This document shows positions 42,328 through 52,400 of a stretch of 64,000 nucleotides of DNA, in pieces; the stretch's first letter is position 1; every line of letters starts with the position of its first letter. The DNA is from Fidelibacterota bacterium (GTDB lineage Bacteria; Marinisomatota; Marinisomatia; Marinisomatales; UBA1611), in NCBI GenBank assembly GCA_002718285.1, contig PBAR01000023.1, positions 13,068 to 77,067 on the forward strand, in the 5' to 3' direction. The translations under genes were made by a program, and so were the position numbers. The notes beneath the pieces were generated by a model. The model saw only the letters and a list, made by a program, of their open reading frames with translations, did not search any database and was not told the origin of the DNA.

Positions 42328-42335
42328 CATAGCTA

Positions 42336-44954
42336 TTAGAAAGATATATTCAAGAATAAAGCTGGTGTAATCCCAAACATAGATACGTCTGTGACAGTTA
42401 AAACTGGCGTGTAGGGATTATAACGTTTATGGCTAATATTTTTTTTGTTATATAGGTTATATACTGAAATCCCTGTATGAATATTTGTTGCAAATAATTT
42501 AATATTTGTAGAAGCACTTATATCCAAATGATGTATGGGTTTTAAACGTTTATTATTTTTATTCCTGATAACTGAAATAATTTGATTTGAATTATCGATA
42601 TCGTTTATTTCTGTATAGACGAGCCCGCTTGAGTAAACCCAATTTGCCGTCAGATCCCAGTCTCCGATTCTAGTGATAATAACTGATTTTATTTCATGAG
42701 TTTTATCATGGTTTCCTGGAAAAATTTCGCCATTATTTAAATTTGGAAAATCAAAGAATGTCTTATTAAATAAATAGGATAACCAGCCAGTAACCAGTCC
42801 TTCTTTTTTACGGATTAAAAACTCAGTTCCATTTGAATATCCAGATCCATATAAATTTTGTTCTCTATTATTTAAAGGTGGATATAATGAATTTTGAAAT
42901 CGGATTAGTTTCTCTGAAGATCTATGATATATTTCTGTGGTGATGCTATAATGCAAATAATCCAAGTTTAATCCTAGATGATAATTAATAGAAGAACTGT
43001 TAGGAACATTTTTTGAAGACAGTATCCACATGCCATCTGTACCCCGTGTAGAATAATTACTATTAAACTGATGGATAAACTGGAAGTGTTTTCCCAAGGA
43101 ACCTTCAAGAGTAATATTATTAAATTTTTTGATTATGGAAAATCTGGGAGCCGAATTTAGATTAGATAATTCAGAATAATATGAAAATCTAATTCCAGAT
43201 TGAATAATATAATTATTTAAAACTGTCCATCTATCTTGGATATAAAAAAAATATAAATCACTAGTTTGGTTAAATTGATAGGTTGTATCAGAATTCTCAT
43301 CTTTTTTTAGGTCATGGAATTTTAGATTATAAAGTGAGCCGCCAAAACCTGTTAGAATTTTGTGGCTATTAAATCCTTTATATCTACCATGAAAATTAAA
43401 TGTAATATCATCAAAATTATTATTTTCACTTGATGACGCAATCCGTTTGGAATCTTTTTTTACGATTGCAGTTTGATTCGAATTATATTTACTGGAATAA
43501 GAATAATTAGAAATAGTCAGTTTTGATTCTGTGACATGATTCCAGTGTTTATTCCAATTCAGGCTTATTCCCTTATTGCTCCATTCTGTATTTTGTTGAG
43601 TTATAGAAGTGTCATATCCAAATGTAGTTTGAAACCCGAAAAATTTTCTTGATTCACTTATAGAATCTTTACCAGAAGATAAAGTAATACTAATTTTACT
43701 TTTTTCAGAAACCATATAAGAAAATTTACTGTTCAAGTCATCATAGAAAAAATTCGGGTTATATGAAGTAGTTTGATTTTTCGAAGTATCCGCACTCTCT
43801 CCGATAAGATCAAATTGGTTATCTCCTGTGATAAAATTTTTTATTGAATTATATAATTCTGTTTGGTTGGTAGACTTTCTTAAGTTAAATATCCAGCTTC
43901 CACGATTAAAAATCGGAAGCTCAATAGAAAATCCATGGCTCATTAAATTACCATAAACAGAACCCTTTGGTTTTATACTGTTTCCATTCCTGGTTGTTAA
44001 TTCAATTACGCTTGAGATTCTTCCACCAAATTGTGCAGGGAAACTTCCTTTATATACCTGGATATCTTTAATAGTATTGGCATTGATACCGCTTACAAAT
44101 CCAAATAAATGTCCAGTATGATAAATGGGCATACCATCAATAAGAATTAGATTTTGATCGGAATTTCCGCCTCTGATATAAAGATCTGAAGTTCCACCGA
44201 TCCCAAATTGAATTCCTGGTAGCAATTGAAGAGATCTGAAGATATCCACTTCACCCAAATTTGGAAGTGTAGTTATGTGTCTAGGAGAAAATGAAATTTT
44301 TCCTGGTGTATCTGATCGGTCCATAAATTCTCTATTCTTTGCTGTAATCCAGACTCCTGTCGATGAAATAACCCTTGGTTTTAGATCGATGTTGAGTACT
44401 TTGTATTCATCTCTGGGAAAACTCAACGAAATCCCCTTGGTTCTATAACCAATGTAGGAAACAAATAGGGAACAAGATTTAATAGGAATATTAACAAAAG
44501 AGAATGTCCCTTCTGGAGTAGAAATATCTCCAATCCCTATATTGGGAATATAGATATTAGCGTGTGGAATTGTTTCACCAGTTTCCATATCAGTTACAAG
44601 TCCTGATAGACCAAACTGATAGGGTTTTTTGGATCTAAATACTGTGAATTGGTTTCCTCTCATTTCCCATACTAGATCTGTGGAAAATAATACTCTGTCC
44701 ATGGCATCAATTTTTGGACATGAATCACATTCGGCTGTAATAAAAACATCCTTCACTGCTTCATCAGTAAAAATAACGGGGATTTTATAAATGTCGGTTA
44801 TTTGTCTTAATACATTTCCAAGTGGTTCTTTATCAAAGGTGAATGAAATAGAATCCTGCATTTCTCCTTTCAATTGGCAAAACAATGCCGCAAAAAGGGG
44901 AAAAAGTGGAAATTTTGTAGATGTTAAACTAAAAGATAGTGCACGTTTCACCAT
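42336..44954 (-). CDS. TonB-dependent receptor with STN and carboxypeptidase-regulatory-like domains
   Basis: An 872-residue outer-membrane receptor of the transducer type. The start is the ATG at 44954 (MVKRALSF), 26 bases inside fecR. It has a signal peptide and an STN domain at about residues 35-110 (ISFTFDKEPLGNVLRQITDIYKIPVIF ... VLFSTDLVWEMRGNQFTVF). A carboxypeptidase-regulatory-like domain follows (about 113-195), then a TonB plug (about 215-320: DLYIRGGNSDQNLILIDGMP, GRISSVIELTTRNG) and a beta-barrel. The STN domain normally signals to the FecR anti-sigma protein encoded just upstream, so ligand binding should control the ECF sigma factor. The ligand is unknown. Confidence 0.92.
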   Translation of the reverse strand: MVKRALSFSLTSTKFPLFPLFAALFCQLKGEMQDSISFTFDKEPLGNVLRQITDIYKIPVIFTDEAVKDVFITAECDSCPKIDAMDRVLFSTDLVWEMRGNQFTVFRSKKPYQFGLSGLVTDMETGETIPHANIYIPNIGIGDISTPEGTFSFVNIPIKSCSLFVSYIGYRTKGISLSFPRDEYKVLNIDLKPRVISSTGVWITAKNREFMDRSDTPGKISFSPRHITTLPNLGEVDIFRSLQLLPGIQFGIGGTSDLYIRGGNSDQNLILIDGMPIYHTGHLFGFVSGINANTIKDIQVYKGSFPAQFGGRISSVIELTTRNGNSIKPKGSVYGNLMSHGFSIELPIFNRGSWIFNLRKSTNQTELYNSIKNFITGDNQFDLIGESADTSKNQTTSYNPNFFYDDLNSKFSYMVSEKSKISITLSSGKDSISESRKFFGFQTTFGYDTSITQQNTEWSNKGISLNWNKHWNHVTESKLTISNYSYSSKYNSNQTAIVKKDSKRIASSSENNNFDDITFNFHGRYKGFNSHKILTGFGGSLYNLKFHDLKKDENSDTTYQFNQTSDLYFFYIQDRWTVLNNYIIQSGIRFSYYSELSNLNSAPRFSIIKKFNNITLEGSLGKHFQFIHQFNSNYSTRGTDGMWILSSKNVPNSSSINYHLGLNLDYLHYSITTEIYHRSSEKLIRFQNSLYPPLNNREQNLYGSGYSNGTEFLIRKKEGLVTGWLSYLFNKTFFDFPNLNNGEIFPGNHDKTHEIKSVIITRIGDWDLTANWVYSSGLVYTEINDIDNSNQIISVIRNKNNKRLKPIHHLDISASTNIKLFATNIHTGISVYNLYNKKNISHKRYNPYTPVLTVTDVSMFGITPALFLNISF

Positions 44955-45846
44955 CAAATTTAAACTCCTGCTGAGTCAATAGTGAAATAGTGCTTAATAC
45001 AGAGTTTAAATCAGTTGCATCTAAAACACCGGTTATGGTGATATTTGCAAAGGATGGTTTGGAAAATATAAAAGATATATCAAATATACGTTCAATTTCA
45101 TTGCACACTGTTCGTAGAGGGGTTTTTTCAAAAACCATTTTATTGTAGATCCAGTCTGGATAATTAGCGTAGGATTTGATTACAGGACCAAGATGTGATT
45201 CAGATGGCTTAAAGTTGATCCTTTCACCCTGTTTTAATATAACAGATTTAGTTTTATTTGAGACCTGGACAACTCCAGTATTTACTCCTACTTCAAAGTT
45301 TTCTGGACGAGCAAGAATGTTAAAGCTTGTACCTAATACTTCTACTTTACCATGATCTGTATGAATTAAAAAAGGAAAACGGCCTGGCTGAACTTTAAAA
45401 AAAGCTTCACCTTTCAGTCGCACATCCCGATTTTTATTATTAAAATTTGTTTTATAAGTAATTTTACTTCCAGAATTAAGAGTAACAGAAGATCCATCAC
45501 TTAAAAGTACAGTTTCAAACATTCCTGGTCCTGTGAATACAGTTTCTGTGGCAAATAGCTGGTATAGAATAGATGAACAGACCAAAGTAACAAAAAGCAT
45601 CATGGATATAGCATAAGATAGACGAGGTCGCCACCTAAATATAGGAAGTACCTTGATTTGATTTTGATTAATATGCACTTCTCTATCAGAAATATCTATA
45701 CGCTGTTCTAGACGTATCCATGCGTCATCTAACTCTGGTGTTGTTGGTAGATCACTGAAAACACTTTCTTTCCAAATCAACCTTTCGTATTTATCAAATC
45801 TTCTCATTGTCTTGGAATAAACGTTTCTTTCTTCAAAATTACTCAC
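44929..45846 (-). CDS. FecR-family anti-sigma regulator
   Basis: A 305-residue single-pass inner-membrane protein starting at GTG. It has an N-terminal cytoplasmic anti-sigma region (residues 1-70), one membrane helix (about 75-95: LSYAISMMLFVTLVCSSILYQLF) and the periplasmic FecR domain (FETVLLSDGSSVTLNSGSKITYKTNF ... GEAFFKVQPGRFPFLIHTDHGKVEVLGTSFNI). The C-terminus (VLDATDLNSVLSTISLLTQQEF) is STN-like and should contact the receptor. Its start overlaps the sigma gene by four bases (GTGA), and the receptor gene starts in its final codons. Confidence 0.9.
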   Translation of the reverse strand: MSNFEERNVYSKTMRRFDKYERLIWKESVFSDLPTTPELDDAWIRLEQRIDISDREVHINQNQIKVLPIFRWRPRLSYAISMMLFVTLVCSSILYQLFATETVFTGPGMFETVLLSDGSSVTLNSGSKITYKTNFNNKNRDVRLKGEAFFKVQPGRFPFLIHTDHGKVEVLGTSFNILARPENFEVGVNTGVVQVSNKTKSVILKQGERINFKPSESHLGPVIKSYANYPDWIYNKMVFEKTPLRTVCNEIERIFDISFIFSKPSFANITITGVLDATDLNSVLSTISLLTQQEFKFDGETCTIF

Positions 45847-46388
45847 AGATAATTAATAAGATTTTTCTTTAAGATTTTTATAGCTCTATAGATTTGATTT
45901 TCAACAGTTCGTATACTAAGATTAAGGATTTCTGAAATTTCTGGATTTGATTTTTTATCTATGCGGCTAAGTATAAAAATATTTCGGCATCTTTCCGGAA
46001 GTTTTTCGGTTACTATTCTTTGAATTTCTTCTTTCAATGCTTGACCTTGATTTATCATTTCAGGATCAGGTGATTCAGAACTAACATAATCTGATACAGA
46101 TTCTTGATGTCGTTGCCGGACTTCTAGATGACGGAAATGGTCATTGCAAAGATTAGAACTGATACGGGAAATAAGAGAAAAGAAAGACTTTTTTGGCTTT
46201 AAAGATTCGCGCGTTTTCCAAACACGAAGAAATGTCTCTTGAGTAATATCATCTGCTAAATCCGTGTCTTTCATCCGGTAAGCCACGAATCGAAATAATG
46301 ATTCATGATAATTATAAAATAGCTTTTGAAAAGCGGATTTATCGCCATCTTTAACCTTTTCCAAAATATGTTGTTCTTTATCTTTCAT
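45843..46388 (-). CDS. ECF RNA polymerase sigma factor (FecI-like)
   Basis: A 181-residue ECF sigma-70 factor with region 2 (FQKLFYNYHESLFRFVAYRM, DITQETFLRVWKT) and region 4 (LPERCRNIFILSRIDKKSNPEISEILNLSIRTVENQIYRAIKIL; helix-turn-helix at about residues 133-176). It should direct transcription of the receptor operon and maybe other genes. It is the first gene of the fecI-fecR-receptor set and is divergent, by 95 bases, from the surface-protein operon. FecR-dependent control is expected from family knowledge. Confidence 0.92.
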   Translation of the reverse strand: MKDKEQHILEKVKDGDKSAFQKLFYNYHESLFRFVAYRMKDTDLADDITQETFLRVWKTRESLKPKKSFFSLISRISSNLCNDHFRHLEVRQRHQESVSDYVSSESPDPEMINQGQALKEEIQRIVTEKLPERCRNIFILSRIDKKSNPEISEILNLSIRTVENQIYRAIKILKKNLINYL

Positions 46389-46483
46389 CGAAGGTTTATT
46401 ATGAATTTACTTTTTCTAAGAAAAGAACAAAATGACATAAAAGATAAAAACAAAATTTTTACCATCTAAAATTTTATATCTAA

Positions 46484-47527
46484 ATGAAAAAATTGATCTC
46501 TTTGATGAATAATGGTCTGACTTGGGCTAAATTCAAAGGAATGAAAATTTTAATGAAAATCAAAGAATCCAACTATATTGTAGTTATTCTGCTATTAGTT
46601 TTTGCAAGTGGCTGTTCCAGTATTTTTATACCTCGGTATGAAAATGTTATTTATAATGACCGACAACCTTTAATTTCAGTTACTTACGATTATGGAGAGA
46701 TAGAATTACGGCTACCTTTATTTTATCCCCGTTATCGTCCGAAACAGATTGCATTTCAGGTTTATTCTGCGGGGGATACAACATTTCCTCTGATATCTGT
46801 TATGGAGGATCCCTTAGATGAGATAGTTTTATTTTTACCTCATGGTGTTTTGGAATTAAAAGACTCAACGAATTTAATAAAGGTGATGCCGCAGGATTAT
46901 GATTTTCGGTCTTTCTATATTCCTTTTAAAGGTATTAATGCGGGTCAAATATCTCTTCCAAGAAAAGCAATAGATTTTAAGCCTCTTATTGTTAGGGGTA
47001 TTGTAACCCTGGCTAGAAATGATAGTATAATATCTGGTGTAGATCTTTCAGTGCAAGTGTTTCCAGCTACTTTAGCAACTACAAAATCGGATAAAAATGG
47101 TATGTTTGAAATGGGTATTCCTGGTGAATTTATGAAATCAACGAATATTGAATTAGTTGCTGGTTCTAATCTAATATTTAAAACTTTCCGCCAAAAACTT
47201 GACTATAGCAATACGAAAGGGATTTACCAGTATGTACGTATTGGACCTAGTAAAACACTTGAAGAACCGATTTATTTAACCAATAAAAAGCGTGTTCATT
47301 TTCGAGATAATCCGGATATTGGTTCCAAAACAAAATTTCTTCTTGAAGAAGGTGAATCTGTTTCTGTCAAGCGTACGACCAGAGGAGAATATTTTGGGGA
47401 TATTGAAGTTTTGCTTCAAGATGGGAAATTGGTTGTTTTTGATGGATGGATCGCTAGAGAAGATCTTACTCTAATGCAACTGGAAAATATTTTTTCCAAG
47501 GAAAATAATAATGAAAATATGGAGTAA
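46484..47527 (+). CDS. Lipoprotein with possible SH3-like C-terminal domain
   Basis: A protein of 320-347 residues. The N-terminus is ambiguous: ATGs at 46484, 46541 and 46553 are all in frame, and the last gives a compact lipoprotein signal (MKIKESNYIVVILLLVFASGC). The middle has paired beta segments (VTYDYGEIELRLPLF; PLIVRGIVTLARNDSIISGVDLSVQVFPA, about residues 165-193, carboxypeptidase-regulatory-like). The C-terminal 55 residues (VHFRDNPDIGSKTKFLLEEGESVSVKR ... GWIAREDL) resemble a bacterial SH3 domain. Its role is unknown; membrane anchoring and wall contact are inferred. It is the first gene of the five-gene surface operon, and the PEGA gene starts before its stop. Confidence 0.6.
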   Translation: MKKLISLMNNGLTWAKFKGMKILMKIKESNYIVVILLLVFASGCSSIFIPRYENVIYNDRQPLISVTYDYGEIELRLPLFYPRYRPKQIAFQVYSAGDTTFPLISVMEDPLDEIVLFLPHGVLELKDSTNLIKVMPQDYDFRSFYIPFKGINAGQISLPRKAIDFKPLIVRGIVTLARNDSIISGVDLSVQVFPATLATTKSDKNGMFEMGIPGEFMKSTNIELVAGSNLIFKTFRQKLDYSNTKGIYQYVRIGPSKTLEEPIYLTNKKRVHFRDNPDIGSKTKFLLEEGESVSVKRTTRGEYFGDIEVLLQDGKLVVFDGWIAREDLTLMQLENIFSKENNNENME

Positions 47528-47996
47528 AATTTTTATCTGTATTTTGGTTTATACCAGTAGTTTATTGAATGGGCAGATAGCGCTAAATATAAATGCTATA
47601 CCTCGCCAAGTAGAAGTTTTTTTGGATGGTGAATCAATTGGGAAAACACCAATTATGGGTTATCAAATATCACCTGGGCCTCATGACTTTGAGCTTACGA
47701 AAAAAGGATACGCACCTGTCACCTATTCATTGATTGTAAACCCTTCACGGACAATTAATCTGGATTTTTACCTAAATCCAATTTATAAAATAAAATTTAC
47801 TACGGAAGAGCAAGGTCTTACTTTTGAATTAAATAAGAATCACCAGTGGCGCAAAAAAAAGATTAGAATTGAATTGGAGGCAGGAGAACATCTTCTTCGT
47901 GTCTACAAAAAAGATAAAGTGGTAGATGAGCAGACTATCCTAGTTGATGAACCAAAGCATTTCAAATATTTTCTAAAGAAAAAATTATCTAACTAA
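47511..47996 (+). CDS. PEGA-domain exported protein
   Basis: A 161-residue protein with signal peptide MKIWSKIFICILVYTSSLLNGQ and a PEGA domain at about residues 25-75 (ALNINAIPRQVEVFLDGESIGKTP ... ELTKKGYAP), ending in a second beta unit. PEGA domains occur on surface proteins and are thought to bind wall or matrix. AAGGA precedes the ATG. It overlaps the lipoprotein gene by 17 bases and is followed 2 bases later by the DUF5683-like gene. Confidence 0.7.
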   Translation: MKIWSKIFICILVYTSSLLNGQIALNINAIPRQVEVFLDGESIGKTPIMGYQISPGPHDFELTKKGYAPVTYSLIVNPSRTINLDFYLNPIYKIKFTTEEQGLTFELNKNHQWRKKKIRIELEAGEHLLRVYKKDKVVDEQTILVDEPKHFKYFLKKKLSN

Positions 47997-47998
47997 AA

Positions 47999-48886
47999 GT
48001 GAAAATATCTTTTATTTTGGCTGTTATGTTTAATGTAATTCTGGCAAATAGCCAAGGTAAAATGATTTTGATGCTTAACCAATTTGAAAATGAAATCCCC
48101 GAATTAAATTCTGCGCTTGAAGCAAATTTCAGCGGATCAGAGTTTCAATTCAGAGAACCTATAGAAAAATTAATCACTGATATTGATACCGAGCAATATC
48201 CGGCGGCAAGCAGGATGGGTCTGGTCAAGATGATCGGGAATGAATACAATGTGGACTATATTATTTATAATCAAATAAAGAATAAGAACCAACGTTTTTA
48301 TCTAGAAGGACAGATTTTTAGCACCCGTTCTGGAGGGCTTATTCTAAGACGTAAGCTTGATTTACTAAACTATTCAGAAGGTCAAATAAATGAGCTTAAT
48401 ATTTGGGTTGGAGAGATTATAAATGTTATTTATCCAGGATGGATTCAAAATAGGGAATCTATCCTATTCGCAGATCCAGATGATATAACCTATGAAAAAA
48501 CACCCATGGGTGCCGCTATGCGGAGTTTGGCTATACCAGGCTGGGGTCAAGCTTACTCAGGGAAAAAAATATCAGCTGCATTTTGGGCAGGTCTGGAATC
48601 ATCTTTGAGTATTGGGATTTTACTAAGTTTTCTCAATTATAATACTTCATCAAAAAGTTTTTTAAAATACCAACAAGATTACAATAATACAGATGATGAA
48701 AAAGAAATAGCCAAGTATAGATCACTTGCTATTTCTGAACATGCCAAACATGTACGTTATAATAATTTAATGATAGCTTTTGCATCCATCACGGGTACTA
48801 CCTGGGTAGCAAACAGCGTTCATGCCTGGATAGTAGGTCCTAGACCCTTTCACGAAATATATCGAGAATGGGAAACAGAACGTTAA
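47999..48886 (+). CDS. DUF5683-like exported membrane protein
   Basis: A 295-residue protein starting at GTG, with a signal peptide (ISFILAVMFNVILANSQG). The first part (about residues 20-150) resembles a penicillin-binding-activator/CsgG-like beta-alpha fold (YNVDYIIYNQIKNK). The second part has MGAAMRSLAIPGWGQAYSGKKISAAFWAGLE (about 170-200), the PGWGQ-Y-G motif typical of DUF5683, and two membrane segments. Function unknown. It is the third gene of the surface operon. Confidence 0.62.
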   Translation: MKISFILAVMFNVILANSQGKMILMLNQFENEIPELNSALEANFSGSEFQFREPIEKLITDIDTEQYPAASRMGLVKMIGNEYNVDYIIYNQIKNKNQRFYLEGQIFSTRSGGLILRRKLDLLNYSEGQINELNIWVGEIINVIYPGWIQNRESILFADPDDITYEKTPMGAAMRSLAIPGWGQAYSGKKISAAFWAGLESSLSIGILLSFLNYNTSSKSFLKYQQDYNNTDDEKEIAKYRSLAISEHAKHVRYNNLMIAFASITGTTWVANSVHAWIVGPRPFHEIYREWETER

Positions 48887-48900
48887 ATAGTGTTTGGAAT

Positions 48901-49449
48901 ATGAAAAAGTTATATCATTTGTTTTTGTTTTTCCTGTTTTCTTGGTCATGTACTATACACAAAAAGGAGCTGGATAATCCTGTTGATTATGAAGCTGATT
49001 ATGCTGCGTTACCCCCGTCTCTGGTTTTTTATCCCAAGACCCAACAAAAGACAATAAATGATTCTATAAAAGTAGAATCATTTATTGTCTTTAAATCCGA
49101 TTCTGTTATCCCTTTTTCTGGAGTGCAGTTGGTAATTAATTATGATAATGCACTTCTGGAATTAGATACCTTAAAGCCAGGTTTGTTTATTACGGATACT
49201 TCTAAAGTAAATCCATTGTTTGTTTACAACAATGACACGCCTGGTAATATAGAAGTATTTTCCTATTTTCTTGATACAACAAAGATTAGTATCGAAGGAA
49301 CTGGCCACCTAGCAGACATTATTTTTCAACCTCTATCAACTGGTACTGGAACAGTTGATTATGATCTTGAAAATTGTCAAATCATTGATCACCATGATAG
49401 TATTATTAAATTGAATGGTGAACGCACAGCGGAAGTTGTTATTCAATGA
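48901..49449 (+). CDS. Cohesin-like lipoprotein
   Basis: A 182-residue lipoprotein (MKKLYHLFLFFLFSWSC lipobox) with one cohesin-like beta-sandwich: VQLVINYDNALLELDTLKPG, then NIEVFSYFLD and GTGHLADIIFQPLSTGTG, the usual GxGxLAxIxFxxxxxG signature. The start at 48901 is preferred to the overlapping 48868 reading. The next gene begins in its stop codon (ATGA), and that product carries a dockerin-like segment, so a non-covalent cohesin-dockerin link is plausible. Confidence 0.7.
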   Translation: MKKLYHLFLFFLFSWSCTIHKKELDNPVDYEADYAALPPSLVFYPKTQQKTINDSIKVESFIVFKSDSVIPFSGVQLVINYDNALLELDTLKPGLFITDTSKVNPLFVYNNDTPGNIEVFSYFLDTTKISIEGTGHLADIIFQPLSTGTGTVDYDLENCQIIDHHDSIIKLNGERTAEVVIQ

Positions 49450-52400
49450 GAAAATATTTTTTATTCCTTATTATTTTATCTTCTCCTTTATTCATAAAGG
49501 GTCAGATTCTGTATGAAGAAAATTTTAGTACGGGAAGTTGGCCAACAGGATGGAATCATGAAGGGAATTGGGAAGTTAGTAGTAGCTATCAGGGGAATGA
49601 TACACCGCCAGCCGCACTTTTTAACTGGTCTCCTCAGGCATATAATTTTGAACAAAGTGCAACTACTCCTTTGATAGATGTTGGAGACAATGAAGGAGTA
49701 CTCGTTGAATTTTATTTTGCCCTTGATTTTTATGGGCAGGGAGAATTGAATGGACTAAAAATTTCCTATAATGGAGGTGGTGGATGGATTGATGTTTTAA
49801 GCTATGCTATAGGTCCTGGCTTAACGATTCAAAATAATCCCTGGACCAGTACAGAATCATTTACAGCTGATATTTCCAGTGGAAACAATCTTCAGGTTCG
49901 TTGGACAGCTTACGGTACAAATTCTTGGGCAATTGATGGTTGGATTGTTGATAATATCAAATTTTATGCACTTCCCAAGTTAACCAGTGTTGCAATCCAA
50001 TCATCAAACGAAGATCCAACATCAGCAATTACAGGTACGGATGTTTCACTAAATTTTACCGCAAATACATCTTTAGCAGGTAATCCGTATGTTCAGATCA
50101 ATGGTAATGCTTGTAGTGTAAGTAATACGACTGGAACAAACTGGGTTGCTTCTTATACAGTACAAAGCTCTGATCCTGATGGTCCATTACAGTTTACGAT
50201 TGATTTTACTAGTGCAAATGGTATCGATGGTAAGACTGTGAAACAGACTATTGGCGGTAGCAAAGTGATTGTTGATAATTCTGATCCTCCTCCATTTACA
50301 GTTGGAGTTATTACTAGTAGTGGTGGAACCGTTGCGCCCAGTATCTGGAACAGTACAAATACAGCTATTGGATTGGAGGTAAATGTCCCGCAGGATTCAG
50401 CGGTAGCAAGTTTTAATTATTACCAAGGGAATAGCTTGCAATTTGATGGGAATGATGATGAAGTATCCATTATAGGTAATTCCTATCAAAGTTTAATAAC
50501 CAATACTCTTACTATTGAATCCTGGGTAAAACCTGGTGTAGCCCCTGTTGATTATGATGGTTTTTTAAGTTATGCAATGGATGCTGGAGGGACTCAAGCT
50601 GGTTTTGGATTCTCCTTTTATTTAACTGGCTGGCGATTTTTTCTGAAAACGACATCAAATCAAATTAATTATGGTAGTATGGCAGGTTCTCAAATGCCTG
50701 TTGGACAATGGAGCCATATTGCTGCTACATATGATGGCTCTGAAGTGAAATTATATCGAAACGGAGCGCTAGTTGATTCTGCGGATGCTATGGGTAATGT
50801 AAAGTGGTCTGGTGCACCAGCAGAAATGGTTTTGGGGAATTTCCCGAAAGATGGAGCTGGCCATTTTTTTCAGGGTAGCATTGATGAAGTTCGTTTATGG
50901 AATATTGTGCGTACAAAAGATCAATTAAAGGCCTCACGTGAAATGAATTTAACTGGTGAAGAAGCAGGGCTTATTGGTTATTGGAGAATAGATGAAGGTT
51001 CTGGTAATTCTACCGCTGATTCTACTGCGACAGCAAACCATGCTAGTATTAATGGGGCAAACTGGGTTACACTAGATTCTCCAATTGAGTTTAAAGATCC
51101 AGTCTACGATACTGGAGTAATCGTGGGGTCATCCTACCAGCTCCGTGGGAGAATAGGGACAAACAGTTTTGCTCCATTTGGAGAAAAAGATACAATTACT
51201 ATTGCTGATTTTAATAATGGGACTAAAGTTATTTCCGAGCCAGAAAATGTGTTCGAAGCCTTGATAGACTTTGCACACGGAGATACTGCTCAGTTGTCTG
51301 CCCTGTTATTTGATGCTGCTGGTAATTTCTCGATGGGTGATACCAGTGCAACAAATATTGTTATAGATCTTCAGGCAAATAATCCCAATCCCGTTTCGAT
51401 CACTTCGAATAATACCTTTACGCATCTAGCAAAAACAGGGGATGTTATAAATATTATAATGACATATGATGAAGATGTTGATGTCCCTTTGGTTACGGTA
51501 AATGGTAATGATGCGAATGAGTCAGATCTGGGGGGCGAACAGTTCGGTGCGACATATACATTGTTGGGATCGGAACCAGAAGGAGATATTAATTATATTA
51601 CTATTGTTGCAAATGATTATTTAGATAATCCTGGAACTTATAATGGGGGAGCAATCGGAGCAGGTTCTTCATCAGTGCGGTATGATAGAACACTACCTGA
51701 ATTATTACCAGTTTCTATTATATCTGATAATTCAGACACAGAATGGGCAAAAGTCGGGGATGTGGTAACAATATCAGCTACTTCCACTGAAGCTCTTATT
51801 AGTAACACAGTGACAGTTGTCACTCAGCCTGCTTCAACAACTAATACAAATACAACTCAATTTAATTTTACTTATACTTTCACAGATAATGATCCAGAAG
51901 GTTTAGTTGTTTTCGATATAGCATTTTCTGATTCAGCAGGCAATGATGGATCAAATGTGATTAATACTACAGATAACAGTAAGGTCACTTTTGATAAAAC
52001 ATCTCCAGCTGATTTTACTGTTGGGACTATTGTTTCAACAGGGGGGAATGCGGTAGAAAATTCATGGAATTCTACAAATACAGGACTTAGTATAAATATT
52101 CCTATCGTGGCAAACGATACTACATTGCAGAATGGAAGAATACAGCTTTGGGCAAAAGTAGAAAATAATAATTTTACAGCTATCGGTAGTGCATCCAGCA
52201 TAACTACTTCAGAGTTTGGTTCAGATAAATTAATGTCGTTATCAGCTGCGGAAGTGGAAGCTTTAGCAGGTTTTTCTGAAGAAGATAGTATCTATATCAA
52301 GGCGGTAATGTTTGATAGACCAGGAAATGATACTGAAGGGAGTATTAGTTCTGATCGATTTGTGATAGATCAGATTCTTCCAGCAATAAATACAGTTTCC

